A DNA stretch of 64,000 nt from Haloterrigena alkaliphila. Lineage in GTDB: Archaea; Halobacteriota; Halobacteria; Halobacteriales; Natrialbaceae. This document shows, piece by piece, positions 24,940 through 32,827 of this stretch. A program made the position numbers and the translations under genes. How positions within the stretch are numbered: the first letter of the stretch is position 1; each line of letters begins with the position of its first letter. The stretch covers positions 3,038,001 through 3,102,000 of the forward strand of contig NZ_CP071462.1 in the NCBI RefSeq assembly GCF_017352155.2, written 5' to 3'. The notes under the pieces are model-generated. The model made no database searches and had not been told where the DNA came from. It was given only the letters and a program-made list of their open reading frames with translations.

Positions 24940-25054
24940 CGTTCGGTTTCCGCGGTTCTCACTCGCTTCGCTCGCTCGCGGCGCTGCCGCTCCCAGTTCG
25001 CGGTTCTCGGCCCGTCGGGCCTCCGAACCGCGCTCGTTCCGAACCGCGCTACTC
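24922..25054. repeat. 133-bp repeat-like insertion inside the YbaK gene
   Basis: Removing 133 bp (about 24922-25054, flanked by CTC on both sides, a possible 3-bp duplication) joins MHPRATAFAERARE directly to AYGFDPAVEEF in one frame. The insert is made of inverted GCGGTTC/GAACCGC units (24952, 25000, 25025, 25041), a GGCCCGTCGGGCC hairpin (25009-25021) and CTCGCTTCGCTCGCTCG. It encodes nothing. Exact borders are uncertain by a few bases. Confidence 0.75.
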
Positions 25055-25150
25055 GCGAGCGCGTTCTGCGAACGCCGTTGCGCGCGGATGCATCGCTCGA
25101 CCGTTGCCGCGGCAGCGACAAAAGGATTCACTGAGCGAGATCCCGAGCGC

Positions 25151-25573
25151 TCACTCGAGCGAGATTCCGAGTTCGACGCCGTTACCACGCCGGTAGGCCG
25201 GCGGCTTACCGGGTTCCGCGTCTCGGACGATATCGAACACGTCGAACCGAAGGACGAGCCGTCCGGGATCGATCGTCGCCCGCAGGACGGGGCCGCGGCT
25301 CGTGACGACCACGTACGGCGGGGCGGCCACCGGTTCGACCGGCAACTCGTGGCCCGTCGCGGCGACGACGTCGGACAGCACAAGCGGCAATCGCTCGAGG
25401 AGCCCGGTCTCCGCGAACGTCGCGCGAAGGCCGTCGGCGACCGCGTCGGGATCGGTGGTCCGGGCGGTGTCCCAGGGCTCGGCGACCCGATCGGCACAGC
25501 GATCGATTTCCTCGAGGACCCCGACGTGTTCGGCCCGGATCCGACGACGCGCGTCTCGTACCGGATACGACAC
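25151..25573 (-). CDS. Haloarchaeal protein of unknown function
   Basis: The product (140 aa) is soluble and begins MSYPVRDARRRIRAEHVGVL. It has an alpha-helical first half and a beta-rich second half (PPYVVVTSRGPVLRATIDPG, then LVLRFDVFDIVR). It has no signal, membrane segment, cysteine or catalytic motif that I can name. The acidic composition, the ATG start and the position just upstream of the broken YbaK gene in the same direction support a real gene. I do not recognise the family. Confidence 0.7.
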   Translation of the reverse strand: MSYPVRDARRRIRAEHVGVLEEIDRCADRVAEPWDTARTTDPDAVADGLRATFAETGLLERLPLVLSDVVAATGHELPVEPVAAPPYVVVTSRGPVLRATIDPGRLVLRFDVFDIVRDAEPGKPPAYRRGNGVELGISLE

Positions 25574-25662
25574 GAGTGTGAGTGGCGGCGGGAATCACTA
25601 AGTTGTCTCGACTCTCCTTTCGAACGGAGTATGCCGCCGGCTCGGTCGACGGCTGTCAGGCG

Positions 25663-26841
25663 CTACTTCCGGCGCTCGACGGTGCCGACGTTCAGGGTCT
25701 CGACGTGACGCAGCCCCGTTCGGATCGCGCGTCGCCACGCCGGATCGTGCGCTCGCCGCTCGTCGAGTTCGCGTCGCAGGCGTTCGTTCTCCGCCTCGAG
25801 TTCGTCGACGGTCGCCTCGAGGCTCGTCGCGGTCGCCTCGAGATCGTCGACCCGATCCTCGAGTCGGTAGCGGCGCTCGCGCTGCGCCGTCAGGTCGTTT
25901 CGCAACTGGTCGCGTTCCCGCTCGAGGGTCTCGGCGCGGTCGGCGAGGCGCTCGTGCTCGCGTGCCGCGTCGTCGACGAACTGGTCGCGGTCCGTCGCCG
26001 CGATGGAATCGTCTGCGAGGGCGCTTTCGTCGTCCGCCGCCTCGTCCGCACCGGGCTCGAGGTAGCCCGTCCCGATCGCGTTGACGACGGCGCCGAACAG
26101 CAGGATCATCCCGCCGAAGTAGAGCCACGTCAACAGGAGAAGGATGGCTCCGAGGGGACCCGCCGACTCCGAACTCGAGGCGAAGGAGACGTACACCCGG
26201 AACAGCGTCTGGAGCAGCGTCCAGCCGACGGCCGCGACGACGACGCCGGGGATCACCTGTCGCTTCGAGGAGTCGACGTCGGGGAAGTAGTAGTACATCG
26301 GGAAGAACGCGATCGCGAGGACGACGAACAGCAGGATCGATTGCGCGACGCCGAGGAACGGAATGTCGGGCAGGAACGCGACGATCGCGGTCGCGGCGGC
26401 TGCGAAGATCAGGGCGGCGCCGATGACGCCGAAGACGATCAGCGCGTCGTGAATCTGGTCGAGAAACGAGTTCTCGTCGGACGTGCCGTAGATCTCCGAA
26501 AACGCCGTGTCCAGTCCCCGGAAGATCTTCAGCGACCCCCACAGGAGCACGACGAGTCCGACGATCGTCGATCCGGCCGACGCCGGCGAGTCCGTGATCG
26601 CGTTCTCGACCAGTAGCTGGCCGCTATCGGGGAGGAACCCTTCCGTCGTGGTCGAGACCTGTTCGGCGAACGCCTCGTCACCCACGAACGTGACGAGGAA
26701 GAATACGAGGACGAGCAACGGCAACAGCGAGATGAACGCCTGGTAGGCGATGCTCGCCGCCATGAACGGCACGTTCTTCTCCTTGATACCGGCGACGACC
26801 GCCTTTCCAAAAGAGAGGCCGTCGCGAAGGTCGCTAGACAT
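25663..26841 (-). CDS. YihY/BrkB-family membrane protein with C-terminal coiled coil
   Basis: The product (392 aa) has six hydrophobic helices in the first 260 residues in the YihY (formerly RNase BN-like) pattern: FMAASIAYQAFISLLPLLVL, the GSLKIFRGLDTAFSEIY segment, and LLLLTWLYFGGMILLFGAVV. YihY proteins are inner-membrane proteins of unclear function (they are not tRNases). From about residue 270 to 365 follows a long heptad-rich helix (DRDQFVDDAAREHERLADRA and onwards, rich in Leu, Glu and Arg), a probable coiled coil that most family members lack. It would project into the cytoplasm and could mediate oligomerisation. Confidence 0.87.
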   Translation of the reverse strand: MSSDLRDGLSFGKAVVAGIKEKNVPFMAASIAYQAFISLLPLLVLVFFLVTFVGDEAFAEQVSTTTEGFLPDSGQLLVENAITDSPASAGSTIVGLVVLLWGSLKIFRGLDTAFSEIYGTSDENSFLDQIHDALIVFGVIGAALIFAAAATAIVAFLPDIPFLGVAQSILLFVVLAIAFFPMYYYFPDVDSSKRQVIPGVVVAAVGWTLLQTLFRVYVSFASSSESAGPLGAILLLLTWLYFGGMILLFGAVVNAIGTGYLEPGADEAADDESALADDSIAATDRDQFVDDAAREHERLADRAETLERERDQLRNDLTAQRERRYRLEDRVDDLEATATSLEATVDELEAENERLRRELDERRAHDPAWRRAIRTGLRHVETLNVGTVERRK

Positions 26842-26979
26842 AGGAGAGGAAGCGTTCTGGAGGCCGTTAGGCCGTCGGCTTGCAGCAACCGTGTCGGTTT
26901 CCGTTCGGCGTCGCCGTCGGTTTACCCCCGTCCAAGGCGCCGCCTCCGTCGCCGTCGCCCCGCGACTCTATCATCACCT

Positions 26980-27999
26980 TCACGACGCGTCCTCGAGGAT
27001 CGATTCGACCATGTCTCGAGTCGGCAACGTCGCCATCGCTCCCGCGCCGGTCGTCGCCGACGCGGCGACCGCGTTCGCGAACCCGAGCGTCGCCTGCAGC
27101 GACCGACCGTCCCGCATCCCTGCGATCAGACCAGCCACGAACGCGTCGCCGGCGCCGGTCGTGTCGACGACGTCGACGTCGAACCCCGGCTGGCTCGCGA
27201 CGCGCGGCCCCTCGTCGCGCGAATCGCCCGCGGTCCACGGTCCACGCGCCGACGTGGCCGCGACGGCCCCATCGCTCCCGCGCGTCACGAAGACCGTGTG
27301 CGGACCGCCGGCGTCGGTGCCGGTCTCGAGAACCGCTCGAGCGACCGCCGCCGGCGTCGATTCGGTGTCGGCGGCCGCCTCGACCCCGAATCCGAGCCGT
27401 CGAAGCTCCGCGACGGTCGCCTTGCAGACGTCGACGTGCGCCAGCGCCTCCCGACCGACGTGCTCGAACGCCCCGTCGTCGGACCACAGTTCGGGTCGGA
27501 AGTTCGGATCGAACGAGGTCGTACAGTCCGCCTCGGCGGCCCGCTCGAGCAGGTCGAGCGTCGCCGTCCGCGCCGGCTCGCTGGCGAGGGTGACGCCCCC
27601 GACGTGGACCCACTCGCAGTCGGCGAGGGTCTCGTCGTCGATCCGGCCCTGCTCGAGGCGGGTATCGGCGGTGTCCTCGCGGTAGAAGGTGAATTCGCGG
27701 TCGCCCGCCTCGTCGTGGGTGACGAACGCGAGCGTCGTCTTCGCGACGGGGTCGCGCTCGACGAACCGATCCGGGATGCCCGCGTCCTCGAGGACGGTCT
27801 CGAGGTACCGGCCGAACGGATCGGCGCCGACGCGGGTCCAGAACAGCGGCGGCTCCTCGAGGCGGGCGAGGCCGACGGCGACGTTCGCCGGCGCGCCGCC
27901 GGGTCGGCGGTCGAAGCCGGCGACGTCCTCGAGCGGGCCGGGGCGGTCGGGGATGAAGTCGATCAGCGTTTCGCCGGCGACGAGGACGGAGGACGCCAT
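26980..27999 (-). CDS. PfkB-family sugar kinase (fructokinase-like)
   Basis: The enzyme (339 aa) is a ribokinase-fold ATP-dependent carbohydrate kinase. Substrate-side motif: RRPGGAPANVAVGLARL (about residues 32-48). C-terminal signature: VVDTTGAGDAFVAGLIAGM (about 285), where the Asp of GAGDAF is the catalytic base. SFDPNFRPELW (about 175) is typical of fructokinases and KDG kinases. Length is normal. The ATG at 27999 gives MASSVLVAGETLIDFIP, the canonical start; the much longer frame upstream is basic and spurious. Specificity (fructose, ribose or 2-keto-3-deoxygluconate) is unresolved. Confidence 0.9.
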   Translation of the reverse strand: MASSVLVAGETLIDFIPDRPGPLEDVAGFDRRPGGAPANVAVGLARLEEPPLFWTRVGADPFGRYLETVLEDAGIPDRFVERDPVAKTTLAFVTHDEAGDREFTFYREDTADTRLEQGRIDDETLADCEWVHVGGVTLASEPARTATLDLLERAAEADCTTSFDPNFRPELWSDDGAFEHVGREALAHVDVCKATVAELRRLGFGVEAAADTESTPAAVARAVLETGTDAGGPHTVFVTRGSDGAVAATSARGPWTAGDSRDEGPRVASQPGFDVDVVDTTGAGDAFVAGLIAGMRDGRSLQATLGFANAVAASATTGAGAMATLPTRDMVESILEDAS

Positions 28000-28169
28000 C
28001 GGCTCGTCGTTCGAGCGACGACGAGTTAATAGTTGGTCGGGACGACCGGGCCTCGAGCGCCGGCGGCTGTGGGAGCCGCGCAGTCGACTACGAGCGGACG
28101 CGAACCGCTGTCCCCCCCGTTCAGGGGCCACAACATCCAAGATACCGTGATCGGTTGGTATCAGTGACA

Positions 28170-29126
28170 ATGGATTCGCGACGAACGCGACGCGACGTGA
28201 TGAGTGTGGCGGCGGGACTCGGGCTGGTACTGGCGGGCTGCCTCGACGGGGGAGCGAACGAAGCCGGTGACGGCAACGGAGGCAACGATGGAGACGGCGG
28301 CCGACCGACGTATCAGGAGTGGGTCCTCGCCGCGTCCGCCTCGAGCGAGGTCGATCTCTCGGAGCTGACGTTCGTCGAGTTCGATCTGACCGCGGTCGAC
28401 GCGGTCTCGGAGTCGCTTCCCGACGAGCAGGCACAGGGCCTGCGGGATGCGGCGTACGCGGACGCCGGCCAGTTGGCCGAGGAACTGGGAACCGACGGGA
28501 TCGACGCGACGTTCTCGTTCCGCACTCGCGGTGCAACCGACGGAACCGAACCCGTGAACTGTCTGGGACTGGAGGGAACGTTCGACGTGGAACCGGTACG
28601 GGAAGCGATCGAGGCCGAGACCGACATGGCCCACCAGCGGATCGAGGAATTCGACGTGTACAGCGGCTCCGGGTCGTCGATCGCGCTCAGTTCGGCGTTC
28701 GTCGTCGACGTCAGCGGAGGGGTCAGCGCCGAGGAGATGGCCTCGCTACTCGAGCGCGTCGAATCTGGCGACTTCGAGAGCGACGACGGCGGTGACGGCG
28801 ACGGCAATAGCGTCGATTTCGAGACCCTCGTGAGCCATCTCGACGACGGCGCGACCGCCATCGGCGACTTCCGATCGTCGATGAACACGGCCGACGTGAG
28901 CGGGTGGGGCGGGTCAGTCGCGTTCGACGATGGCGAGGCGACGATTCGACTGGTGGAACTCTACGAGGACGCTCCGGACGACGAGACCGTCGCCGACGCC
29001 GAGAGCGACGCGGCCGAGGGATACGGGTTGGGCGCCTACGAAGACGCGTCCGTCGACGCGGACGGACGGGCGATCGTCACCACTGCACGGGTCGACACCG
29101 AGGAATACCGCGGGATTCCCTGGTAA
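28170..29126 (+). CDS. Tat-exported lipoprotein of unknown function
   Basis: The product (318 aa) starts MDSRRTRRDVMSVAAGLGLV and then LAGCLDGG: a Tat-like signal with a lipobox Cys, followed by a Gly/Asn/Asp-rich linker (residues 30-50). The mature part is strongly acidic with mixed alpha/beta content (TFVEFDLTAVDAVSESLPDE; YSGSGSSIALSSAFVVDVSG) and one Cys. No enzymatic motif is visible. It probably sits on the outer face of the membrane as a binding or scaffold protein. A second short low-complexity stretch (DDGGDGDGNS) splits the domain. It is transcribed away from the PfkB kinase gene. Confidence 0.75.
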   Translation: MDSRRTRRDVMSVAAGLGLVLAGCLDGGANEAGDGNGGNDGDGGRPTYQEWVLAASASSEVDLSELTFVEFDLTAVDAVSESLPDEQAQGLRDAAYADAGQLAEELGTDGIDATFSFRTRGATDGTEPVNCLGLEGTFDVEPVREAIEAETDMAHQRIEEFDVYSGSGSSIALSSAFVVDVSGGVSAEEMASLLERVESGDFESDDGGDGDGNSVDFETLVSHLDDGATAIGDFRSSMNTADVSGWGGSVAFDDGEATIRLVELYEDAPDDETVADAESDAAEGYGLGAYEDASVDADGRAIVTTARVDTEEYRGIPW

Positions 29127-29220
29127 CGGGTCGGTCACCGATCGCGGCGAGGGCGATCGACGGCTCGGTGGCGTGGGATACTCGGGGGAAAGACGATCGA
29201 CACTCGAAACGCGCTCGAGC

Positions 29221-30690
29221 CTACAGGATGATGCTCTTCTCGCGCATCATCGAGTGGATCGAGGCGTCGAGGCCCTCGCGGCCGATGCCCGAATCCTTGT
29301 TGCCGCCGAAGGGGATGTCGCCCAGCCCGTGGCTGGGAGCGCCGTTGATCCGGACGGCGCCGGCGTCGACGCGGTTGGCGACGTTCATCGCTCGTTTGTG
29401 ATCGTTGGTGAAGACGGCGGCGTCGAGCGCCAGATCGGAGCTGTTGGCGATCTCGATGGCCTCCTCCTCGTCGCTGAACGTGGTGACGACGGCGACGGGG
29501 CCGAACTGCTCCTCGTCGACGATCCGGGCGTCGTGGGGGACGTTCGCCAGCAGCGTCGGTTCGAAGAACTGGTCGCCGAGTTCGGAGGGGATACCTTCGG
29601 GCGCGCGGCGCTCCCCGCCGCGGACGAGATCGGCGCCCTTCTCGAGGGCGTCCTCGACGAGCGTCTCGACCCAGTCGGCCTGCTCGACGCTGATGAGCGG
29701 GCCGAAGGCGGTGTCCTCCTCGAAGAGGTCGCCGGCCGTCCAGGCGTCCATCTGGCCGTCGATCAGGTCCACGAGGTCGTCGTGGACCGACTCGTGGGCG
29801 AGTACGCGGGAGATGGCCGAACAGCGCTGACCGGCGTACTTGAACGAGCCCTTGGCGCAGTTGCCCGCGACGTCGGCGAGGTCGGCGTCCTCGAAGACGA
29901 TCGCCGGAGCGTTGCCGCCCAGTTCCATGTGCAGGTTGACCATGCCGCTCTCGCGGGCGACGTGTTTGCCCGCGCCCGAGGAACCGGTCATGGCGATGGC
30001 GTTGATACGGTCGTCGCCCGCGAGGAGGTCGCCGATTTCGCTGGCCTCCCCCGGGACGAAGTTGAACGCGCCGTCCGGAATCCCGTCGACGTCGGCGATG
30101 ACCTCGGACAGGATCGCCGCCGAGATGGGCGTCTTGCTCGCGGGTTTGAGCAGTACGCTGTTCCCCGCGGCGAGTGCAGGGGCAACCTGTAATGCCGTCG
30201 TGGCCAGGGGATAATTGTAGGGCGTGATACACAGCACCGCGCCGATCGGCTCGTGCTTGACGATCGCCTGCCAGCCTTCGTGGCCGGCCGTCGAGCCCTC
30301 GCGGAACTCGCCCTTGCTGACGATGTTGCGGGCCTCCTCCGCGGCGCGGTCGAACCGCTCGGCCGCCTGGCCCACCTCGCCGCGGGCCGAGGAGATCGGC
30401 TTGCCCGCCTCGCGGACGATGACCTCGGCGAGTTCCTCCTCGCGCTGGCGAAGCCCCTCGGCGATCGCCTCACACCACGCGGCGCGCTCGACGACCGTCG
30501 TCTCGCGCATCCGCGGCTTGATCTCGTGGGCGGCCTCGAGCGCGGCCTGGACGGCGGCCGGATCCGCGGCGCTGATCTGTGCGAAGGCGCCGCCGTCGGC
30601 GAGGTCCGAGACCGAGAGGACGGAATCGGTCTCGAGCCACTCGCCGTCGACGTACAGCCGCTCTCTCCGCTGTGCGGTGCTAGTTGCCAT
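29221..30690 (-). CDS. NAD(P)-dependent aldehyde dehydrogenase
   Basis: The enzyme (489 aa) is an ALDH-superfamily member with the catalytic Cys in FKYAGQRCSAISRVL (about residue 290), the general base Glu in HMELGGNAPAIVFEDADL (about 255), the oxyanion Asn in CITPYNYPLA (about 158) and the cofactor-binding AMTGSSGAGKHV. The sequence PIGAVLCITPYNYPL and GINGAPSHGLGDIPFGG-like ending (INGAPSHGLGDIPFGGNKDS) place it near lactaldehyde/non-phosphorylating GAPDH types. It may support glyceraldehyde-3-phosphate or succinate-semialdehyde oxidation. The ATG at 30690 is chosen; the frame runs on upstream without homology. Divergent from dpsA. Confidence 0.9.
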   Translation of the reverse strand: MATSTAQRRERLYVDGEWLETDSVLSVSDLADGGAFAQISAADPAAVQAALEAAHEIKPRMRETTVVERAAWCEAIAEGLRQREEELAEVIVREAGKPISSARGEVGQAAERFDRAAEEARNIVSKGEFREGSTAGHEGWQAIVKHEPIGAVLCITPYNYPLATTALQVAPALAAGNSVLLKPASKTPISAAILSEVIADVDGIPDGAFNFVPGEASEIGDLLAGDDRINAIAMTGSSGAGKHVARESGMVNLHMELGGNAPAIVFEDADLADVAGNCAKGSFKYAGQRCSAISRVLAHESVHDDLVDLIDGQMDAWTAGDLFEEDTAFGPLISVEQADWVETLVEDALEKGADLVRGGERRAPEGIPSELGDQFFEPTLLANVPHDARIVDEEQFGPVAVVTTFSDEEEAIEIANSSDLALDAAVFTNDHKRAMNVANRVDAGAVRINGAPSHGLGDIPFGGNKDSGIGREGLDASIHSMMREKSIIL

Positions 30691-30839
30691 ACCTACTCTT
30701 GGAGCCCCACACTGAAAATGTTTACTCACTCTTGAAAAAACAACACGCCAGTTGATGCTACCGTTCGGCGACGGGTTCACTGTCGGTACGGCAAAACTGA
30801 ACGCCACCATTTGACAAGAAACATTTTCGATACCGGAAT

Positions 30840-30895
30840 AAATCTTTCCGCATGGATAACCTTTAAGTGGGAAGCACGCGTACGTATAAAACACG
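30840..30895 (+). promoter_or_regulatory. dpsA promoter region
   Basis: A TATA-like CTTTAAGT lies about 30 bp before the dpsA ATG, and ACGTATAAAAC directly precedes it, consistent with a leaderless or very short-leader haloarchaeal transcript. The whole 205-bp gap to the divergent aldehyde dehydrogenase gene is AT-rich with several A runs. Confidence 0.5.
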
Positions 30896-31441
30896 ATGAG
30901 CACCCAAAAGACCGTCCGTCAATCGGCAGACAGCGTCGAGGAGAACGAGCTTCGCCTCGAGCAGGAGAAGGCCGAGCAGATCGTCGACGCGCTGAACTCC
31001 GAACTCGCGAACTCGTACGTCCTCTACCACCAGCTCAAGAAACACCACTGGGTCGTCGAGGGCGCCGAGTTCCTGCCCCTCCACGAGTTCCTCGAGGAAG
31101 CCTACGAAAACGTCGAGGAGGGCGCCGACGTCATCGCCGAGCGCGCCCAGGCGCTGGGCGGCGTCCCCGTCTCCGGACCGACCAACCTCGAGGAGCGCGC
31201 GACCGTCGAGTTCGAGGGCGAGGACGTCTACGACGTCCGCACGATGTTCGAGAACGACCTCGAGATGTACGGCGACATCATCGAGTCGATGCGCGGCAGC
31301 ATCGAACTCGCCGAGAACCTCGGCGATCCCGCCACGAGCGAGATCCTCCGCGAGATCCTCGTCCACCTCGAGGAAGACGGCCACCACTTCGAACACTACC
31401 TCGAGGACGACACGCTGGTCCTCGAAGAAGCCACGAAGTAA
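30896..31441 (+). CDS. dpsA: DNA-protecting ferritin DpsA
   Basis: The product (181 aa) is a Dps-type mini-ferritin that forms a dodecamer, oxidises Fe(II) and stores Fe(III), protecting DNA against peroxide. The interfacial ferroxidase residues are in YHQLKKHHWVVEGAEFLPLH (His, about residue 51) and LHEFLEEAYENVEEGADVIA (Glu/Asp, about 66-82), followed by ERAQALGGVP, the canonical Dps order. Length and start agree with haloarchaeal DpsA. It is monocistronic; 3' of it lies a dispersed repeat copy. Confidence 0.96.
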   Translation: MSTQKTVRQSADSVEENELRLEQEKAEQIVDALNSELANSYVLYHQLKKHHWVVEGAEFLPLHEFLEEAYENVEEGADVIAERAQALGGVPVSGPTNLEERATVEFEGEDVYDVRTMFENDLEMYGDIIESMRGSIELAENLGDPATSEILREILVHLEEDGHHFEHYLEDDTLVLEEATK

Positions 31442-31970
31442 TCGGACGCGTCGTCGCTCGAGTCACCACGCAGCGTCGTCGATCGAATTCCCGTTTTGTT
31501 GTCGCGTCGATTCGACAGCGACCGGTTTCGCCGCTGATACGCGTATCCGACGCGCGGTCAGTAGGGGCTGAGAACGTACTACGCTCGGCTGATGAACCGG
31601 CCCGCTGTGGCGCGCGCTGTCGGAGGACCGAGCGACAGCGAGGGGCGCCGACGTAATTGCGCGAGGGATGAGCGAACGAGCCTGCGAGTGAGCGAATCGG
31701 CTGGGGAGGGTGTGAGAATTCCCTGTTGCCACGATAGTAGAACACTGGTTTTCGATTACTTTCCATCTAAATACTCCGTTCAATAAGCACGTATACAAAA
31801 CGGATGAAGACGAACCCACCGGTGAGACAATGGATCGAGGCGCCAGGTGAAAACGGAAGAGAGAGTGGCGTGAGTGCGTGTCGGCGTGGCGATTCGATCC
31901 GTCGGGACCAGTGACGGACGAGCGGTTCGCTCGAGTCGCGCGTCTCGGATCGGGAACCCGTCCCGACGCG
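31442..31970. other. Gene-free stretch with dispersed repeat copy C
   Basis: About 530 bp between convergent genes. The middle (31605-31764) is the repeat copy C; the rest shows no supported gene. Reading frames that cross it carry repeat-derived peptides only. Confidence 0.7.
31605..31764 (+). repeat. Dispersed repeat, copy C
   Basis: This copy begins CTGTGGCGCGCGCTGTCGG, continues GCGCGAGGGATGAGCGAA and GAGCGAATCGGCTGGGGAGG, and ends GTTGCCACG, then AGAACACTGG. These blocks match the reverse complement of copy A and the forward strand of copy B about 18 kb away. No coding capacity. Confidence 0.85.
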
Positions 31971-32138
31971 TCAGCGCTCGAGGTCGACGGTGAGGTCGGT
32001 CGCGATCCAGCCGTCGCAGTTGTCGCGCTCGGTGAAGACGACCTTGCCGGGGCGGGTCTCGTGGCTAGTCACGACCGCCGCCGGCTCCTCGAGGTCCTCG
32101 TCGGTATCGGAATCCTGCCTGCGGGCGGGTACGTCCAT
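31971..32138 (-). CDS. Small acidic protein (55 aa) under a DtxR-like operator
   Basis: The frame ATG 32138 to TGA 31971 encodes a 55-residue protein, MDVPARRQDSDTDEDLEEPA and then VVTSHETRPGKVVFTERDNC with DGWIATDLTVDLER at the end. The second half looks folded and resembles a small conserved haloarchaeal protein type I have seen (TSHE...GKxVF(T)E...DGWI), of unknown function; a single Cys is present. It is too short for usual gene finders. The promoter carries a TATA-like element flanked by two TTAGG-type boxes, so expression is probably controlled by metal availability. Confidence 0.75.
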   Translation of the reverse strand: MDVPARRQDSDTDEDLEEPAAVVTSHETRPGKVVFTERDNCDGWIATDLTVDLER

Positions 32139-32146
32139 CACGTGGA

Positions 32147-32188
32147 CTTAGGTGCACCTAAATCTAAAAAGGTTTTGGTCGGCCTAAG
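32147..32188 (-). promoter_or_regulatory. Twin DtxR/IdeR-like operator boxes around a TATA element
   Basis: Box 1, TTAGGTGCACCTAA (32148-32161), is a perfect 14-bp palindrome. Box 2 (32173-32188) reads TTTTGGTCGGCCTAAG, a degraded copy with the same N6-N4-N6 layout. Between them AATCTAAAAAGG is, on the minus strand, a BRE/TATA-like CCTTTTTAGATT centred about 29 bp before the ATG at 32138. Half-site TTAGG matches DtxR/IdeR-family boxes, so a metal-dependent repressor is the likely ligand. Confidence 0.7.
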
Positions 32189-32343
32189 TCTCTGCGAGGC
32201 GACCCGACCGCGGGGACACGTTCACAGTGCTGGACCTCGTTCGGGACACCATCGCCGTATTATCGCTTCGATCCCCTCGATCCGTCTTAAAGACACCAAC
32301 TGTGTTCGGAAACGATCTTCCGCGATCGTGCGAATCCGAGCGT

Positions 32344-32817
32344 ATGGAGCGACACGTACTGGTGGCGATGGATCGGACCGACGCGTCGGACGCGGCCCTC
32401 GAGTACGCGTTCGAGGAGTATCCCGCGGCGCGGGTCTCCGTCGTGCACGTCACCGTCCCGGCCGGCCCGCTCGCCCGGTTCGGCGGGCGGGATCCGTGCG
32501 AGTACGTGGTTCCCGAACTGACCGCCGACCGGAACGCGGAGCCGCTACCGACGCCGGACCGCTTCACGCGAGCCCAGTGTCGACGGGCCGAGGGCGCACT
32601 CGCTCGCGCCCACGAACTCGCCGAGCGCTACGACAGGGAGATCGAACCGGTCGTCCGCTCCGGCCGCGCGGCGACGGAGATCGCCGCCTACGCGGACGAA
32701 CGCGCGGTCGACCGGATCGTCATCGCGGACCACCCGGCCACGACGTTCCGACCGATTTTCCGGTCGGTCCCCGATGCAGTCGCGAACACCACGGCCACAC
32801 CGGTCACGTCCCTGTAA
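32344..32817 (+). CDS. UspA-fold protein lacking the ATP-binding loop
   Basis: The product (157 aa) has the Usp fold: MERHVLVAMDRTDASDAALE at the N-terminus and RVSVVHVTVP as strand 2. At the C-terminus, where ATP-binding Usp proteins have G-x2-G-x9-G-S/T, it reads IADHPATTFRPIFRSVPDAV, so nucleotide binding is doubtful. Such haloarchaeal UspA-like proteins are common and of unknown role. The ATG at 32344 is the natural start. Its own promoter must lie in the 150 bp shared with the divergent small gene, so the DtxR-like boxes might affect both. Confidence 0.82.
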   Translation: MERHVLVAMDRTDASDAALEYAFEEYPAARVSVVHVTVPAGPLARFGGRDPCEYVVPELTADRNAEPLPTPDRFTRAQCRRAEGALARAHELAERYDREIEPVVRSGRAATEIAAYADERAVDRIVIADHPATTFRPIFRSVPDAVANTTATPVTSL

Positions 32818-32827
32818 CCCGCCGCGC

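Noticed and set aside
24939-25497. Upstream extension of the YbaK frame to a start at 25497
   Set aside because: The extension runs through another gene in the wrong frame and through the repeat insert; the true N-terminus is the separate MHPRATAF segment starting at 25093.
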